Below are positions 12,091-23,541 of a stretch of 64,000 bases of DNA, piece after piece. Source of the stretch: Azolla caroliniana (taxonomy: Eukaryota > Polypodiophyta); contig JBHGNT010000012.1 in NCBI GenBank assembly GCA_043228905.1, positions 18,290,001 to 18,354,000 of the forward strand, in the 5' to 3' direction. Below the pieces are notes generated by a model. It did no database searches. It was not told the DNA's origin and worked only from the letters and a program-made list of their open reading frames with translations. Made by a program: the position numbers and the translations under genes. Within the stretch, counting starts at the first letter, position 1. Every line of letters begins with the position of its first letter.

Positions 12091-12860
12091 AAATACCATA
12101 CTTTTGGATTCATTATTTACTATAAGGTAAATTTAATGAAATCATTTGCATTATTTACTTTTGAAGTTCTAAATGTTAATTTAATCATTTGCATTAGCAC
12201 AAAAGCAATATCAATATTAGAAAATTTGTTTGGTGTCTCTAAGTAGTCACCCTTTTATTAACAATCATACTTTCACAAGCCATGTACTCTTTTGGAGTTA
12301 AATGAGCTTCCAGGGAGCTATAGTAACTACTTGCTCAACTAGTGTTGTAAATATAGTAGGAAACATGATAATCATTGGGCTTTGGTGTTGTTTTTCTATA
12401 GACAATGCCACCATAAATAATTTATCTACTCCTTACCATTGACGCCTTTTCATAATTGGAGGTGCTAGTCCTATCTATTTGACTACACTATATTAATATG
12501 GATTCAAGAATCCATTAGGAATAATTTCTTTTGTGGATGAATTGCTTTTCAACTCTATCTCTACTCCTACCATTTGGTGGGTTGGGTAGCATCTTCTATT
12601 TTCTTCTCCATCTAGCTCTTCTATGCACCCAACATATTGGGATACTCTTAATGATTATATTTATAATATACCATATTCATCTATGGTAGATGACATGTGA
12701 CCATGATAATGTTAGTTGAATAATATCTAAATTTGATTAGTCTCATAATCAAATGACTATGTTGGTGATAGGCCAGGATGATTCAAACATAGACTTAGAG
12801 TTCAAGAGAATGATCTTAATGTAGCTTGCACTTGAAAATTATGGCAACAAACATATAACA
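12091..12860. other. Intergenic DNA with no recognisable gene
   Basis: AT-rich sequence, no family recognised. Confidence 0.4.
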
Positions 12861-12867
12861 TATATTA

Positions 12868-13012
12868 GTACGTACATACGTACATAGATACGTACGTACA
12901 TACATACATACATACATACATACATACATACATACATACATACATACATACATACATACATACATACGTACGTACGTACGTACATACGTACATACATACA
13001 TACATACATACA

Positions 13013-13043
<31 letters not shown>

Positions 13044-13150
13044 GTACGTACGTACATACCTACATACATACATACATACATACATACATACATACATACA
13101 TGATGTATGTATGTACGTATGCACACATGTATGTATGTATATATATATAT
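12868..13150. repeat. (TACA)n/(TACG)n tetranucleotide microsatellite with strand inversion
   Basis: About 230 bp of TACA units with interspersed TACG units. Near 13100 the array flips to TGTA units (TGATGTATGTATGTACG) and ends in (AT)n at about 13140-13150. The Cys/Tyr/Val-rich frames here are repeat artefacts. Confidence 0.93.
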
Positions 13151-14040
13151 AGATTTAAAACTTGATGAAACAAAACATCTGTATATCTATATACACATTC
13201 ATACATGTCTATCTATCGATACATACACACCTATATGTATATGTACAAGTCCTCCATCCGTTTGAATGAATGCATTACTACTTAGGGAGGCATGGGTTTT
13301 TTTCTTAATTCTTAAACATGTAAAGTAATGGCTAAGACGGTGCTTTGTAATCTACAATAATCCCAAAGTTATTGACTTGGTCTATAGACCTTTGAGATCC
13401 CTCTGTTTTTTCATTAAATTGATGTCGACAATGCGTGAGATATGATAATAGTGGGTAAGTGGATAATGTGTTTCCCATTGACTTATGCATTCGCAACTAG
13501 TCATAATGTTTAGAAAAGAGAAGGGCGACATGATAAGAATAGGCCCTATTTATTGAGTTTCGTGTATTCCTGGCTATTCTTGATGTCTGTGGTAACGAAG
13601 CTCACTTTTTAGCCATTGTGTTTTGGTAACAAGTTAAAATCTTAGAGGGAAAAAACTCACTATGAGGTGGAAACTCACAAAAGCTGTTATTATCTTTGAA
13701 TAAAGTTGTGCATATAGAACTCATATTACGTTAAACATTACTCCAAATTTACACGACCCCAACCATAACATTCTTATATGAGAAATTGGAAAATAATTTA
13801 AAAGTAGAGCATCATTGTGACTATGTATTTGAAACTCGTCTATGGATAGCCTAATGATGTGCTTGGCATTGTAAATTTGATATGTTGCATTTAGGGACTA
13901 GGTGTTGATAACTTTATCTGGTAGCAATCATGTTTTGGATGGGACCAAGGGTGACTTTGAAGGTTAAGTGGATATATTTTAAAAAATGTCCGATAAATGA
14001 AAAAAGAAAACTGTGTAGATGAAAATTGGATTGATGAACC
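13151..14040. other. Intergenic DNA upstream of the ASR gene
   Basis: AT-rich. No gene seen. It should include the ASR promoter; no ACGTG-type ABA element was noticed in the last few hundred bases. Confidence 0.4.
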
Positions 14041-14041
14041 T

Positions 14042-14049
14042 TATATAAA
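14042..14049 (+). promoter_or_regulatory. Candidate TATA box of the ASR gene
   Basis: TATATAAA lies 83 bp upstream of the ASR ATG, so transcription would start around 14075, at the beginning of the GA tract. Position and context are good, but no transcript evidence is available. Confidence 0.5.
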
Positions 14050-14071
14050 GGAAGAGAGTGGATCTAGTCCA

Positions 14072-14073
<2 letters not shown>

Positions 14074-14111
<38 letters not shown>
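14074..14111 (+). repeat. (GA)n tract in the presumed ASR 5' UTR
   Basis: Pure GA microsatellite ending 13 bp before the ATG, resembling the purine leader of the DUF868 gene. Confidence 0.85.
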
Positions 14112-14114
<3 letters not shown>

Positions 14115-14124
14115 AAGTCATTCA

Positions 14125-15582
14125 ATGGCAGAGCATCATGAGCACAAATTAAGTGGTCTCTTCCATCATAAGAAGGAGACGGAGGGGGAGGAGAAGCCTT
14201 GTGATCCGAAAGCCGATGCCAAGAAGCATGGCCACCACCAACACCTTGCCCAAGCAAGTGCCATCCTTAGCAGTGGAGTAGCAATGGTATAAAATAACTT
14301 TCCATCATCTCTTTTACATTGTTGTATCAAAGTTATAAAATTAGAAAAGCCAAGTTTGAGGAATCCTTGGCTTGAGAAACCTTGGTTCGAGAAATTGCTT
14401 CAAGTAAGAGATTTGAGCAATTGTTCTGAGTATGTAAACACTTCATTCAAGGAATGACCTTCTCAATAGTCCAGTCTTTTGTTTATAGCATGACCTCATA
14501 ATGTTAAAAATATCATTATATTGTACTATTGAACTTAACATAAAACCTCCAAAGTCTCTCTTTAATTCATTAACTTGTATATGTATGTTACTCTTGGTAT
14601 AACATTCATACCTCAAAATGTTTTTTTACTATGTTTCAAATTTACTAGCACCTTTCAATACGTTCCATTAACTTTTTACTTATATATTTGATCACAAATA
14701 TTTGGTACAATGAATGGCGTGATTTATTGAGACTTGTCACGTCACCCCCTTATTGCATATCCCAATGAATTTAGATTCCCCTTTCTACTAGGAATTGATA
14801 ACTTAACACCAAAATGTGTACATATATATGTATAGAAGCATAAATACACATATGCATATGCACCTACCTATAAGAATGCAATAGATTGATATACATATGT
14901 ATATTGAAAGATGTGTGCATATGTCTCTTAAAAAATGCTAACATTACAAAGTCATACTCATGCCATGTCCAACAAGCTTATTCAACATCACCATTAACAC
15001 ATGATATGTTGCATAATGTGATAAACACCTTTGAGTTTCTATTTTTTTTGTGTGGATTAGTATTAATGCATTTGATCATTAGCATACATGTATTGAGTCT
15101 ACCATAATACCATTCATTCTACTTAGGAAAGGGTATTTATTAAGTCATCTAAGTCTTTATGTCGTCAATCATTATATGTCAAGTTCTTGTCGATTGAAAG
15201 GTTTAATTAAAGTTGGCATTTAATATTTTCCTTGAGGACACAACCCATCTTTCAATTACCATGAGGCAAGTGTTAAATATTGTTGTTTATTGAGATATAG
15301 GCCTTGTTTTTCACTTGTGTATGATATCTTGTTAAAAAATGTCTAGTTGTACTTGGTTGCTTTTCAAATTCTATGCATTAACTTTGTATGCAATCTTTGT
15401 AGTATGAGAAGCATCAAGCTAAGAAGGACCCTGAGAATACAAATAAACACCATATTGCTGAAAAAATTTCCAGTGCCATAGCTATAGGAAGTGCTGCTTT
15501 TGCTACTCATGAACATCATGATAAGAAAGAAGCAGAGAAAGAGGCTAAGAAAGCAGAGAAAGAAGCTAGGAAAAACCATTAA
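14125..15582 (+). CDS. ASR: ASR (ABA/WDS-induced) protein, two exons, 113 aa
   Basis: Exon 1 is 14125-14286 (54 codons, ending at a phase-0 ATG|GTATAA donor). The intron is 14287-15402 (1116 bp). Exon 2 is 15403-15582 (59 codons plus TAA) after the TTTGTAG acceptor. The product starts MAEHHEHK, has a His/Lys/Glu-rich N-terminus with LFHHKK at residues 12-17, then [12 protein letters not shown] near 33-44. Next comes the family signature [12 protein letters not shown] at the start of exon 2 and a [14 protein letters not shown] segment near 81-94. It ends in a [10 protein letters not shown]-type charged tail. This is the ABA/WDS domain of ASR proteins: small hydrophilic, zinc-binding, partly disordered proteins that protect under drought and can bind DNA in the nucleus. 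The two-exon layout with the split before YEKH is typical. The tail lacks the usual KKHHHLF-like end. Neither exon is conspicuous as a long frame. Identity is firm; expression is inferred. Confidence 0.93.
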
Positions 15583-16559
15583 AATGATTTCATCATCAAA
15601 ACTATTTGCTATCAAATTACATAAAACCCATCCCCTCGACATACATGAGGATGTAATAAAACTAATTTAATCGTAATTTAAGGGATATTTATTTGTTTGT
15701 AGGCCACCTTGCAAGCCAAAATATACACTTTATGTTAATTTTGTTGTTGCTCAACATAAGCCATACACCCACATGTGGTTAGATGATAACCCAATCTAAG
15801 TATATGTGGAGATTTCATCACACGACCCACAAATCTAAGTATACATCTTATTCTATGCTACATTTCAATAAAGGAAAACCTTCAAAAACTATCGTGGATT
15901 TTTTACACGATAACATAACAAGCGCCAATAAAATTTTGGTTTAACTCACACACACAATTCTAGTTTAACTTATGATCATAATAACAATAGTATAAAATTT
16001 GATCCACCAAATTTATGTTCTAGAGAGAAAAACATTAATGGAAGTAGGATGTGGTGTTATCCCATTTACCGCATGGAATGGAACAAGAAAAACTCAAAAA
16101 CTATTCTCAAAGAGACAATTGGGAGAAAATTTCTCCACATCCTAACAAGAAATAGGTGCTCGGTTTAAAAAAAGTGCTAGAATTGAAAAGAGTATAGAAG
16201 TATATTAGAAAAGTCAAGAATATGCCACGTAGATTGTCAAACCTTGCATTGGAGAGAGGATGAATGATATTGAAAGTTAAAAAGAGCAATATACTTTCGA
16301 ATAACCAGTTGTAAGAGATCATAAAATAGTTTATAAAAGATGGGGACTGAAAGATATACTAGGATTTTCAAGTGGTACAATGAAGTATATGATCATCAAT
16401 GAATGAATGGCTAATTAATGGTGCCATTGAGGAAGAAATGGCAAGATGCTATGAAGTCCATAGTGTAAGATTATATTGTAAACATCAACCCTAGAAATGT
16501 TGAATAGTGTATAAAGCAAGAAGTCCAAAATGTATCCCATCTCATCTTATCACTCCCCA
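15583..16559. other. ASR 3' flank and intergenic DNA
   Basis: No further gene recognised. The ASR 3' UTR is expected in the first few hundred bases. Confidence 0.4.
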
Positions 16560-16742
16560 TTCGCCTTAACTAATGCATAGACCAAATAGAGTTGGTGAGA
16601 TTGTTATAATCCTTGATTAACGCGAATAATGATATTGAAAAAATGCACACAACATATAACCTTCTCATAGATATGGGAAATTGGAAGCATATATTCATTT
16701 GGCGTCCCAAGTTCTCGAGGTACCATATCTAAAGCTTTCTTA
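16560..16742 (-). mobile_element. LINE B copy 2, distal fragment (RT core)
   Basis: Read on the minus strand from 16742, this fragment begins KKALDMVPREL, then SHIYEKV and a degenerate VNQG segment. These are RT palm motif A surroundings and the V(K)QG-type motif B. It is the continuation of the LINE B frame that stops at 23542, on the other side of the LINE A insertion. The far end near 16560 is uncertain. Confidence 0.75.
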
Positions 16743-17608
16743 TGCATTTTGAAGTAGCAAGAAGCCTTCCATTAGCGAAGAGCGATGTTGAGCAAGTTTA
16801 GGGTTGCAAAGAGTGTCCTGAACGCAGCAAATCATTGACGAGCAGGTGTTTCCGAAGACTTCAAGCGAGACAACGATGGCGGGGTTTATGGTTGTAGAGA
16901 GTGCCCCGAACGCAACAGATCGCTACGGAGTTTCCCAACTCCTCATGTGTCAGGTATGTCTCTTCGATTAGGGTGTAAGGTTAGTAGTAGGGCTACACAG
17001 GGACAATGGAACATGGTGGCGAATGAGCCATCAATGGGCAATAAAGCATTTGAAATGGTGGCAACTAAAGTATCGGCGGCAAGGGGGGCGACTGGACGGT
17101 GGGTGGAGTCGAGGTATGCATTGCAAGGGATGAGTAGGAATTGGGAGAAGCAACAAGCTGAGATTTTGGGACAAAGGAAAGCAAGCAACATGTGGAAAGA
17201 CGTAGGGAAACACATTAATGGAGGAATTAGCAAGATATGCAAGGAAGTGTTGAATCAGACAGGTAATGGGGGATTGATGGAAGAGGAGGTTAGGGATCCC
17301 GCTAGCGTATGGCAGTGGCCGTCTTCATAGTTGACTACAAAGAGGGCTCACGAGTGTAGGGAGAGTCGGAGGCTTGGAATAAAGAGGTCGGGAAGCAAGA
17401 GGAGGGGGGGGATCTCCCCAACCTTGCATTATGGCATATGGAGGGGGTGGGAGTAGAAGAGAGCTAGCGGGGACCGCAAGGAGGGTAATCTAAGGGGCTA
17501 GATGTTGTGGAAATGGACACCACGGAGGACATGTTGCAGGTGGAAAATCTTTTGTAGGAGTGTGGTAAGGCGCATAATGCATGCCAGAGAGGAGATTATG
17601 ATAAGCAA

Positions 17609-18589
17609 TTGGAAATGAAGGAGAGCTCTGAGATACTTGATGTTTTTCTGTCCGAGGAAGAAAGTGAAATTCTAAATGCAGAGATTAGAAGGTTAAAGAA
17701 GTGTTCGTTCATTTGCAAACTACTTGGTGGTAGGCCCAGTAGAGGTATAGTTCGTGACATGTTACATGTAGCTCTAATGGATAGGGTCCCACAGATAAAG
17801 AATGTGGATAATATGGGACGAAATTTCTTTCACATTGAAGTTGCTGGGGGGAGTAATGTATCACAAATTATTGATATAAAATTTGTAGAGCTCAAATATG
17901 GAAGAGCTCTCTTGTTGGAATGACATGCTAATTTCAATGTTATGGAAGAAGCCAAGAAAATTGGTAACCCCATGGTGATATCTATGGTATTTCCTAATCT
18001 TCCGCGACAATTATATCCCTTGATGCCAAAGATTGGCACGGTCTGTCCTTTAAAGAAAACCATGGTAGACAGAATCAGAGACTCCCCTAAGATTAGGGTG
18101 CTTGTGCAAAGTTTGTCCACACTCCTCTCTTTAATTAGGGTGCATGATGTGGAGGCAAGACTGATAGATGTGGAAGTGGAATATGCGGGACTACCTGGTC
18201 AATGTTTCTATTGTAAAAAAACAGGTCACATTGCTAAGGAATGCCCTAGGAAGATCAATAGTAACGTAAGGGGGGAGAATATTAAGGGGCCGATAGCTAA
18301 GCAAGAGAAGACAAGGGTGGCAAGACAAAGTACTCTCAATGGGGTTGAGAATGTGAAGGCTAATGCCAACGTCTTGACGCTTGTTTTGGGACACAAAAAT
18401 GGATTGCAACAAGACGGAAACACAACTACACCTCATGTCGATTTGAGAATTCGGTTTGAAGTGTTGCAAGAAGAGGAGGACCTATTACAAGGTCAAAGGA
18501 AAACTAATATGGAAGAGGTGGTAGCGTGCACACCCGATGTCTTACTAAATAGTAATTTAGTACACAACTCAGACAAGAAAATGTCATGA
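17609..18589 (+). pseudogene. LINE A copy 2 ORF1 (DUF4283-like region plus CCHC zinc knuckle)
   Basis: ORF1 RNA-binding protein of an L1-type plant LINE. It is one frame from 17609 to TGA 18587-18589, broken by a single in-frame TGA at 17921-17923. The first part has ICKLLGGRPS and an FFHIEV strand followed by GRALLLE, as in the DUF4283 domain. The second part ends with a retroviral-type zinc knuckle CFYCKKTGHIAKEC (CX2CX4HX4C) near 18208-18250, then a basic and a low-complexity tail. ORF1 proteins coat LINE RNA. An additional open stretch at 16947-17330 may be the 5' UTR or a frame-shifted N-terminus; I do not recognise a domain in it. Confidence 0.82.
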
Positions 18590-19285
18590 GCTCCCCCTCC
18601 TCAACTGGTAAAAGTGGAAGTATTGGATTGAGAGCAATGAAAGAATGGTAACACAATGGGAGGTGTCAAGAAAGTTCATCCACCACTTTCGAATTTCAGA
18701 AGCTACAAGAGTTGAAACAAGTAAATATGGCAGCAGATGTCAGAGTTTCGGTCAAATTTGTTAGGTCCAAAAGATTAGAAAGGGACACACTTGGCAAGGG
18801 GTGCTGGTTTAGCTAGGAGGCTCTCACAAGACTTATTGATTTGTGTCATGAGGAAGTCCTAGGGCTGAGGGTTTATGTGATTGTTGCTGAACAAAACAAG
18901 TTGTTGAAGGTAGGCTTCTCATTTGACTTGACGGACCTAGAGGTTTCGGCTAGCAACATGGCACGGATCTCCAGCTCCATAGAAGTCAAGGAGCACAAAT
19001 ACTTTAACAGCTTGCCAATCACCTCGAGTGGGGATAAGTGGATGTCGATGTGGATGAATGCTGGAATGATATGTGGGAGTTTCAATGATGCTTGCATTAA
19101 AAAGTAGCTACTACTATGCCTAGAGGAGAGGGTAGACTCCCTCGATGAGGTGTTACACTTCCATGAGGAGGAACTAGAAGAAGATACAAGGCAGGATGTG
19201 GTGTTAGGATGGGAGAGGATCAACGAGGGAGGTTGGGCATGGAATTAGGGGGAGGGACTATCTCCTTCTTGGGAGACTTCACAAT

Positions 19286-22200
19286 TGATTTCACGAAATT
19301 ATTAATCACATGGAACATACAAGGTCTTGGTGGTAGCAAATGCATGATGGAAAAGAAGAACTCCCGTGCTTTAAGGGGATCTTGGATATTTTGCTCTTGC
19401 AAGAGCATCATTTGAGTGCGAACAGAATCTTGAGTATTGTTTGTTATGCTTCGCATGATATAGTGGCACACATTTATGCCTTAATTCTTTTAATACATCT
19501 AGTTTGATGGTAGAAAAGGAGGTGTTTGTACATCTATCCAGAACAATCCGGATATTGTTGTTGTGGGCCAGGACAACATAGCGGAGGGATGTGCCATTTA
19601 TGTGACTGTTAGATGGCATCAATGTATAGTCGGGATAATAAATGTGTATGTGCCTAATTTGTTAGCGTTGCGGGCCTTTTTTTGGAGGTAATTGGCTGAT
19701 GGGCTACCAGGATGCGTGGATCCTTGCAGGGGATTTTAACATGACTTTGCACACAAAGGACAAGGTGGGTGGCATGCATATGCCGATTAGGAGTGAAAGA
19801 TGTTTGGTCTGTACTAAAAAAGCCTTGGAGTTCACAAAGCTTTTCAAGAGGAGGCTGCAATATAAATGGCTTTTGAATGTCTCACATAGACAAAATATAC
19901 ATAAGGTCAGAACTAGAAAAATATGGTAACAATGTTGAAATCATCGCTGGATCAACTTACTTTGATCATATGTCGGTTAAGATTACGTTAGTCAACCAGA
20001 GGATGCCAGAAAGGGACTACAACCTGAGGATCAACAGTAAGCTTTTTGCGGATGCGTACGTGGGAAGGAAGATAAGGAGCATATGGGCAAGTAATCCAAC
20101 TAGTTGTGGTGCACTTGATAAACTTAGAGGGAAGATTATTGAAACTTCAATGTATTTGCACGTGGAGACCAAAAATAGAATTGTGAGGTCTAAGGAAAGA
20201 GAAGTGGGATTAAGAAGATCGATAACAATTGCCCAAAGAATGCTTCAGAAAGATCCCATGTGTCACTGGTCTAGAGCAGGTCTTGAGGCTGCTAGAGAAA
20301 TGCTACAACGGTTGATTGTGTCTAGAAACATGATGTTATTCAAGAGTTGAGCGGCATGGTGGAGCAAGAATGGGGATAAGGTAAATCAACAATTTTTTAA
20401 GTATAAAAAGCCAAGATCAAACTGTAGCTACAATCCTAAGCTGATTAAGGAGGATGGATCAATGTCAGAGGATGAATCGGAGATCATGGAGGTGGTCACA
20501 ACTCACTATCTCTCATACAGTTATTGTATCCCCGAACAACCTAATATGACAGAACTTGTATTGGAGGGAATGCAACAAAGAATTTTAGAGGTTGCACGAG
20601 TTAATTTGTCAAAACCACTCTTGGAAGAGGTGTCAGATGGTTTGGCGGGTATATGTAGAATGTCTTGTTCAGGCATCGACAGATTATCAAGAGATTTTTT
20701 TGAGTTTTTTTAGGAAGTGATTAAGATTGACTTGGTTGATGGTCTTAATGAGGCATAGGATGTTGGATGCTTACTTGAGCATTTTAAAGAGGGGTTGGTA
20801 TTTCTAATTCCTAAGGTACATGGTTTAATAGCTAATGCAAGGCAATGGAGACCGATTACGTTGCTCAACACAATGTATAAGATTTTTGCCAATATTCTGG
20901 CCAGGAGGGTCAAACCCCACTTGCATGCACTAATTAATGTTGGACAAACAAGATTCATGGAAAATAGATACATAATTGATAATGTGTTGACCTTTTGGGA
21001 GGCAATTGCCTTGGCAACGCAAACCAATCAACATATTGCATGTCTCATGCTTGACTTCGAGAAGGCGTATGAAAGAGTGCAATGTACTTTTTTAGATAAA
21101 GTTATGGAGAGGTTGGGACTAACCTCAAAATGTAGATCGGCTGCGCTAGCCCTTTACAAAGGAAGTTTGAGTAGGGTGCTGGTGTTAGGGCATCGGGGCC
21201 CACCAATTCCATTATGCAGGTTTGTCAGGCAAGGGTGCCCGTTGGCCCACTACCTTTATTTATTTATTGTAGAGGCATTCTCTTTCTTTTTAAACAAACC
21301 AAATGCAAGAATAAGGGGATTAGTTGTCCTACATGCGAGCAAGGAGTTGTTGGACTTAGCATATGTAGATGACACTATGCTTTATCTACAAGGCAGTGAT
21401 GCTAATTTACAACAAGCCAAAAGACGGATTGAGTTGTTTTGTAATAGGAGGGAAAATCAATTGGAACAAAAGCAGAGGATTCTGGGTAAGTCCAAACCCA
21501 TGGCCTTCTTGGTGGCCTAATGCTGATTTTCAGTGGGTTCCCAATGAAATGGTTGTTAAATATTTGGGTTTTTTGGTGGGAGTTGAGACACCTAAAAACC
21601 AACAACTTGAGCAAGTGAAAGACAAAATGAGAAAAAAGCTTCGGTTATGGGCATCAATAAAGCTTTCTCTTGCAGGTAGGGTGGTCGTGGTAAACCACAT
21701 TTTGTTAGCCACCATGTGGCACTCGGGGGTTTGCTGGATCTTAGACAAAGCTTGCATAAAAAACATTAAAGCAATGGTGAGAGGGTTCTTATGGTCGGGT
21801 TAAGACCATGAGACGACATCAGCTAAAGTGGCGTGAAGTTGTTTGATCAAGGCGAAATGCCAGGGTGGACTTGGGTTGGTGGATCCAGTTCATCAAAGAA
21901 AGGCTTTACTCGGTAGGCTACTGGTGCGAAGTTTACAACTTGGACCTGAATTGTGGAAGATGCTTCTTAGGGACAGAGTTGACCTTTGGTGTCCGAGGAA
22001 TGACAGCCCTTCGAAGGCAAAGATGTGGTTTTTGTTTAGTTTAGATCTAAAGTCGAAGGAACCGGTTAGCATGGAGGACAGGGTGGCCCGTGCCATAATG
22101 ATGGCCTGGTCAACTGTAAGAGAAGGGTTGGTCTTAATGCAACTGAAAATGTTGGAGGAACAACGCTAACAACCGCTGTTTTGGAACCCCAGGATTAGAT

Positions 22201-23130
22201 GTGGAGACGGTATGATGCTTGGACAGAAAAAATATTTGCCATGGGGGCACATGTTAGGGTACAATGTAAGTTCAGTAAGAGATTGGGGGGTTTTTAGAAT
22301 GAAGAGGAGCGAGGGTCAGACTGGTAGCATTACGGGTAGGCTAGAAAAGGTGACCCAACTGATAGATAAGGCTGTTGATGGTCTACAAATGTAGAATGAG
22401 GAAGAGGGGGTTTGTTCTGGGTGGTTTGTAGGTGAGGGTGATGAACAAATTAACTGTGGCAAGTGCCCATCTAATGAGTATCACTTGTGGGGAAGCCTAA
22501 GTGCTTTGTCCGACAATGGCTGGTGGTTGGTAGTGTGGGTGGTAGTGTTGGAAGGTAAGGTGTGGCAAGTGAACCCGAACCCAGGGAAATTGGATAATGA
22601 TTGTAAACTATGGCTATATGACAACAAGCCCCTATGTGATTTGGAGTGGGATCCATTAGAGGTATGGTGGCAGAAATCGAGAACGAACAAACTGGAGGGG
22701 TTTTTTTAGTATAGTACTAAGCTAGGAAGGCAAATCATTGGCTCCAAATCAGTGGGTGTTGCTTAGACTCGCAATAGTTGGAGGGATAAAGCCATATCAG
22801 ATAACTTGTTGAAGTTGTTTTGGAGGAGACTATGGGCGTTGGATATGCCAGAAAAAATAAAGGTTTGGTTTTGGCTTCTTAGCCATAAGAAGATACTTGT
22901 AGGGGAGTGGATGAGGTGTCGTACTGGGGAGGTTGGTTGTTAGTTATGTGGACACTCTTTGGAATCGATACGCGATTGTTTTGGAATTATGGAGAGGCAA
23001 TCACCATTTGGGGTAGAAGTCTTAGGATAGTGACAACATGTGGTGTGAATGAGAGAGTTGTGTGGGGGTCCTTACATGGTTTGAAGCTAACAGGGGAAGG
23101 TTGGGTGGAACAGTTTAGGGTTTAGGGTGA
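19286..23130 (+). pseudogene. LINE A copy 2 ORF2 (endonuclease, reverse transcriptase, zf-RVT), disrupted
   Basis: Domains in order: an APE-type endonuclease starting with ITWNIQGLGG (about 19305), with LAGDFNM near 19730; a long linker; then RT. RT has IPKV...RQWRPITLLNT near 20800-20870, motif A LDFEKAYE near 21050, QGCPL near 21232, and an intact YVDD box at 21362-21373. After this the frame shifts (21369-21803), with LAGRVVVVNHILLATMWHSG near 21670-21725. Then come the GGLGLVDP region (21843-22169), a LINE A-specific linker (22212-22709) and a zf-RVT stretch after 22800. Several stops and frameshifts break it. In functional relatives the protein nicks target DNA and reverse-transcribes the RNA at that nick. 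Confidence 0.85.
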
Positions 23131-23541
23131 GGTATTGCTAAATATTTGGTTCGAACTGGTATCTTGTTTGCACGGATGATATGACTCGATTGAAGGGAAC
23201 TTGGATGAAGCAGAAAGGGTACGGTCAAAGTTTCTGCTGAAATGGGGTGGTTCTCCTATGATGGTAAAATCATCATTAGGGCCTAAATGGAACTACCAAA
23301 CATTGAGATGGTTGTTTCAGCCAATGGCTTCCATTAGTGGATAGGAGATGTAAATATGTATAGCTGCGGTACAAGTAAGTTACCATGTAAAAAGAGTCGG
23401 TGGGATACTTTTGGTGTAAATGACGGGGTGGGGATTATGATTAGTTTTGTGTGGAGAAGTGTGAGTTTTGCTGAATATGGTTGAACTTTGATGCACTTCG
23501 TTTGCTAATTAATGTGAAGTAGTGTTTTTTTGGAAAAGAAG

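Noticed and set aside
12816-13126. About 100-codon Cys/Tyr/Met/Val-repeat frames
   Set aside because: Artefacts of the TACA/TACG microsatellite, open only because the repeat lacks stops in that phase.
15364-15642. Minus-strand 92-codon frame
   Set aside because: Shadow of ASR exon 2 on the opposite strand.
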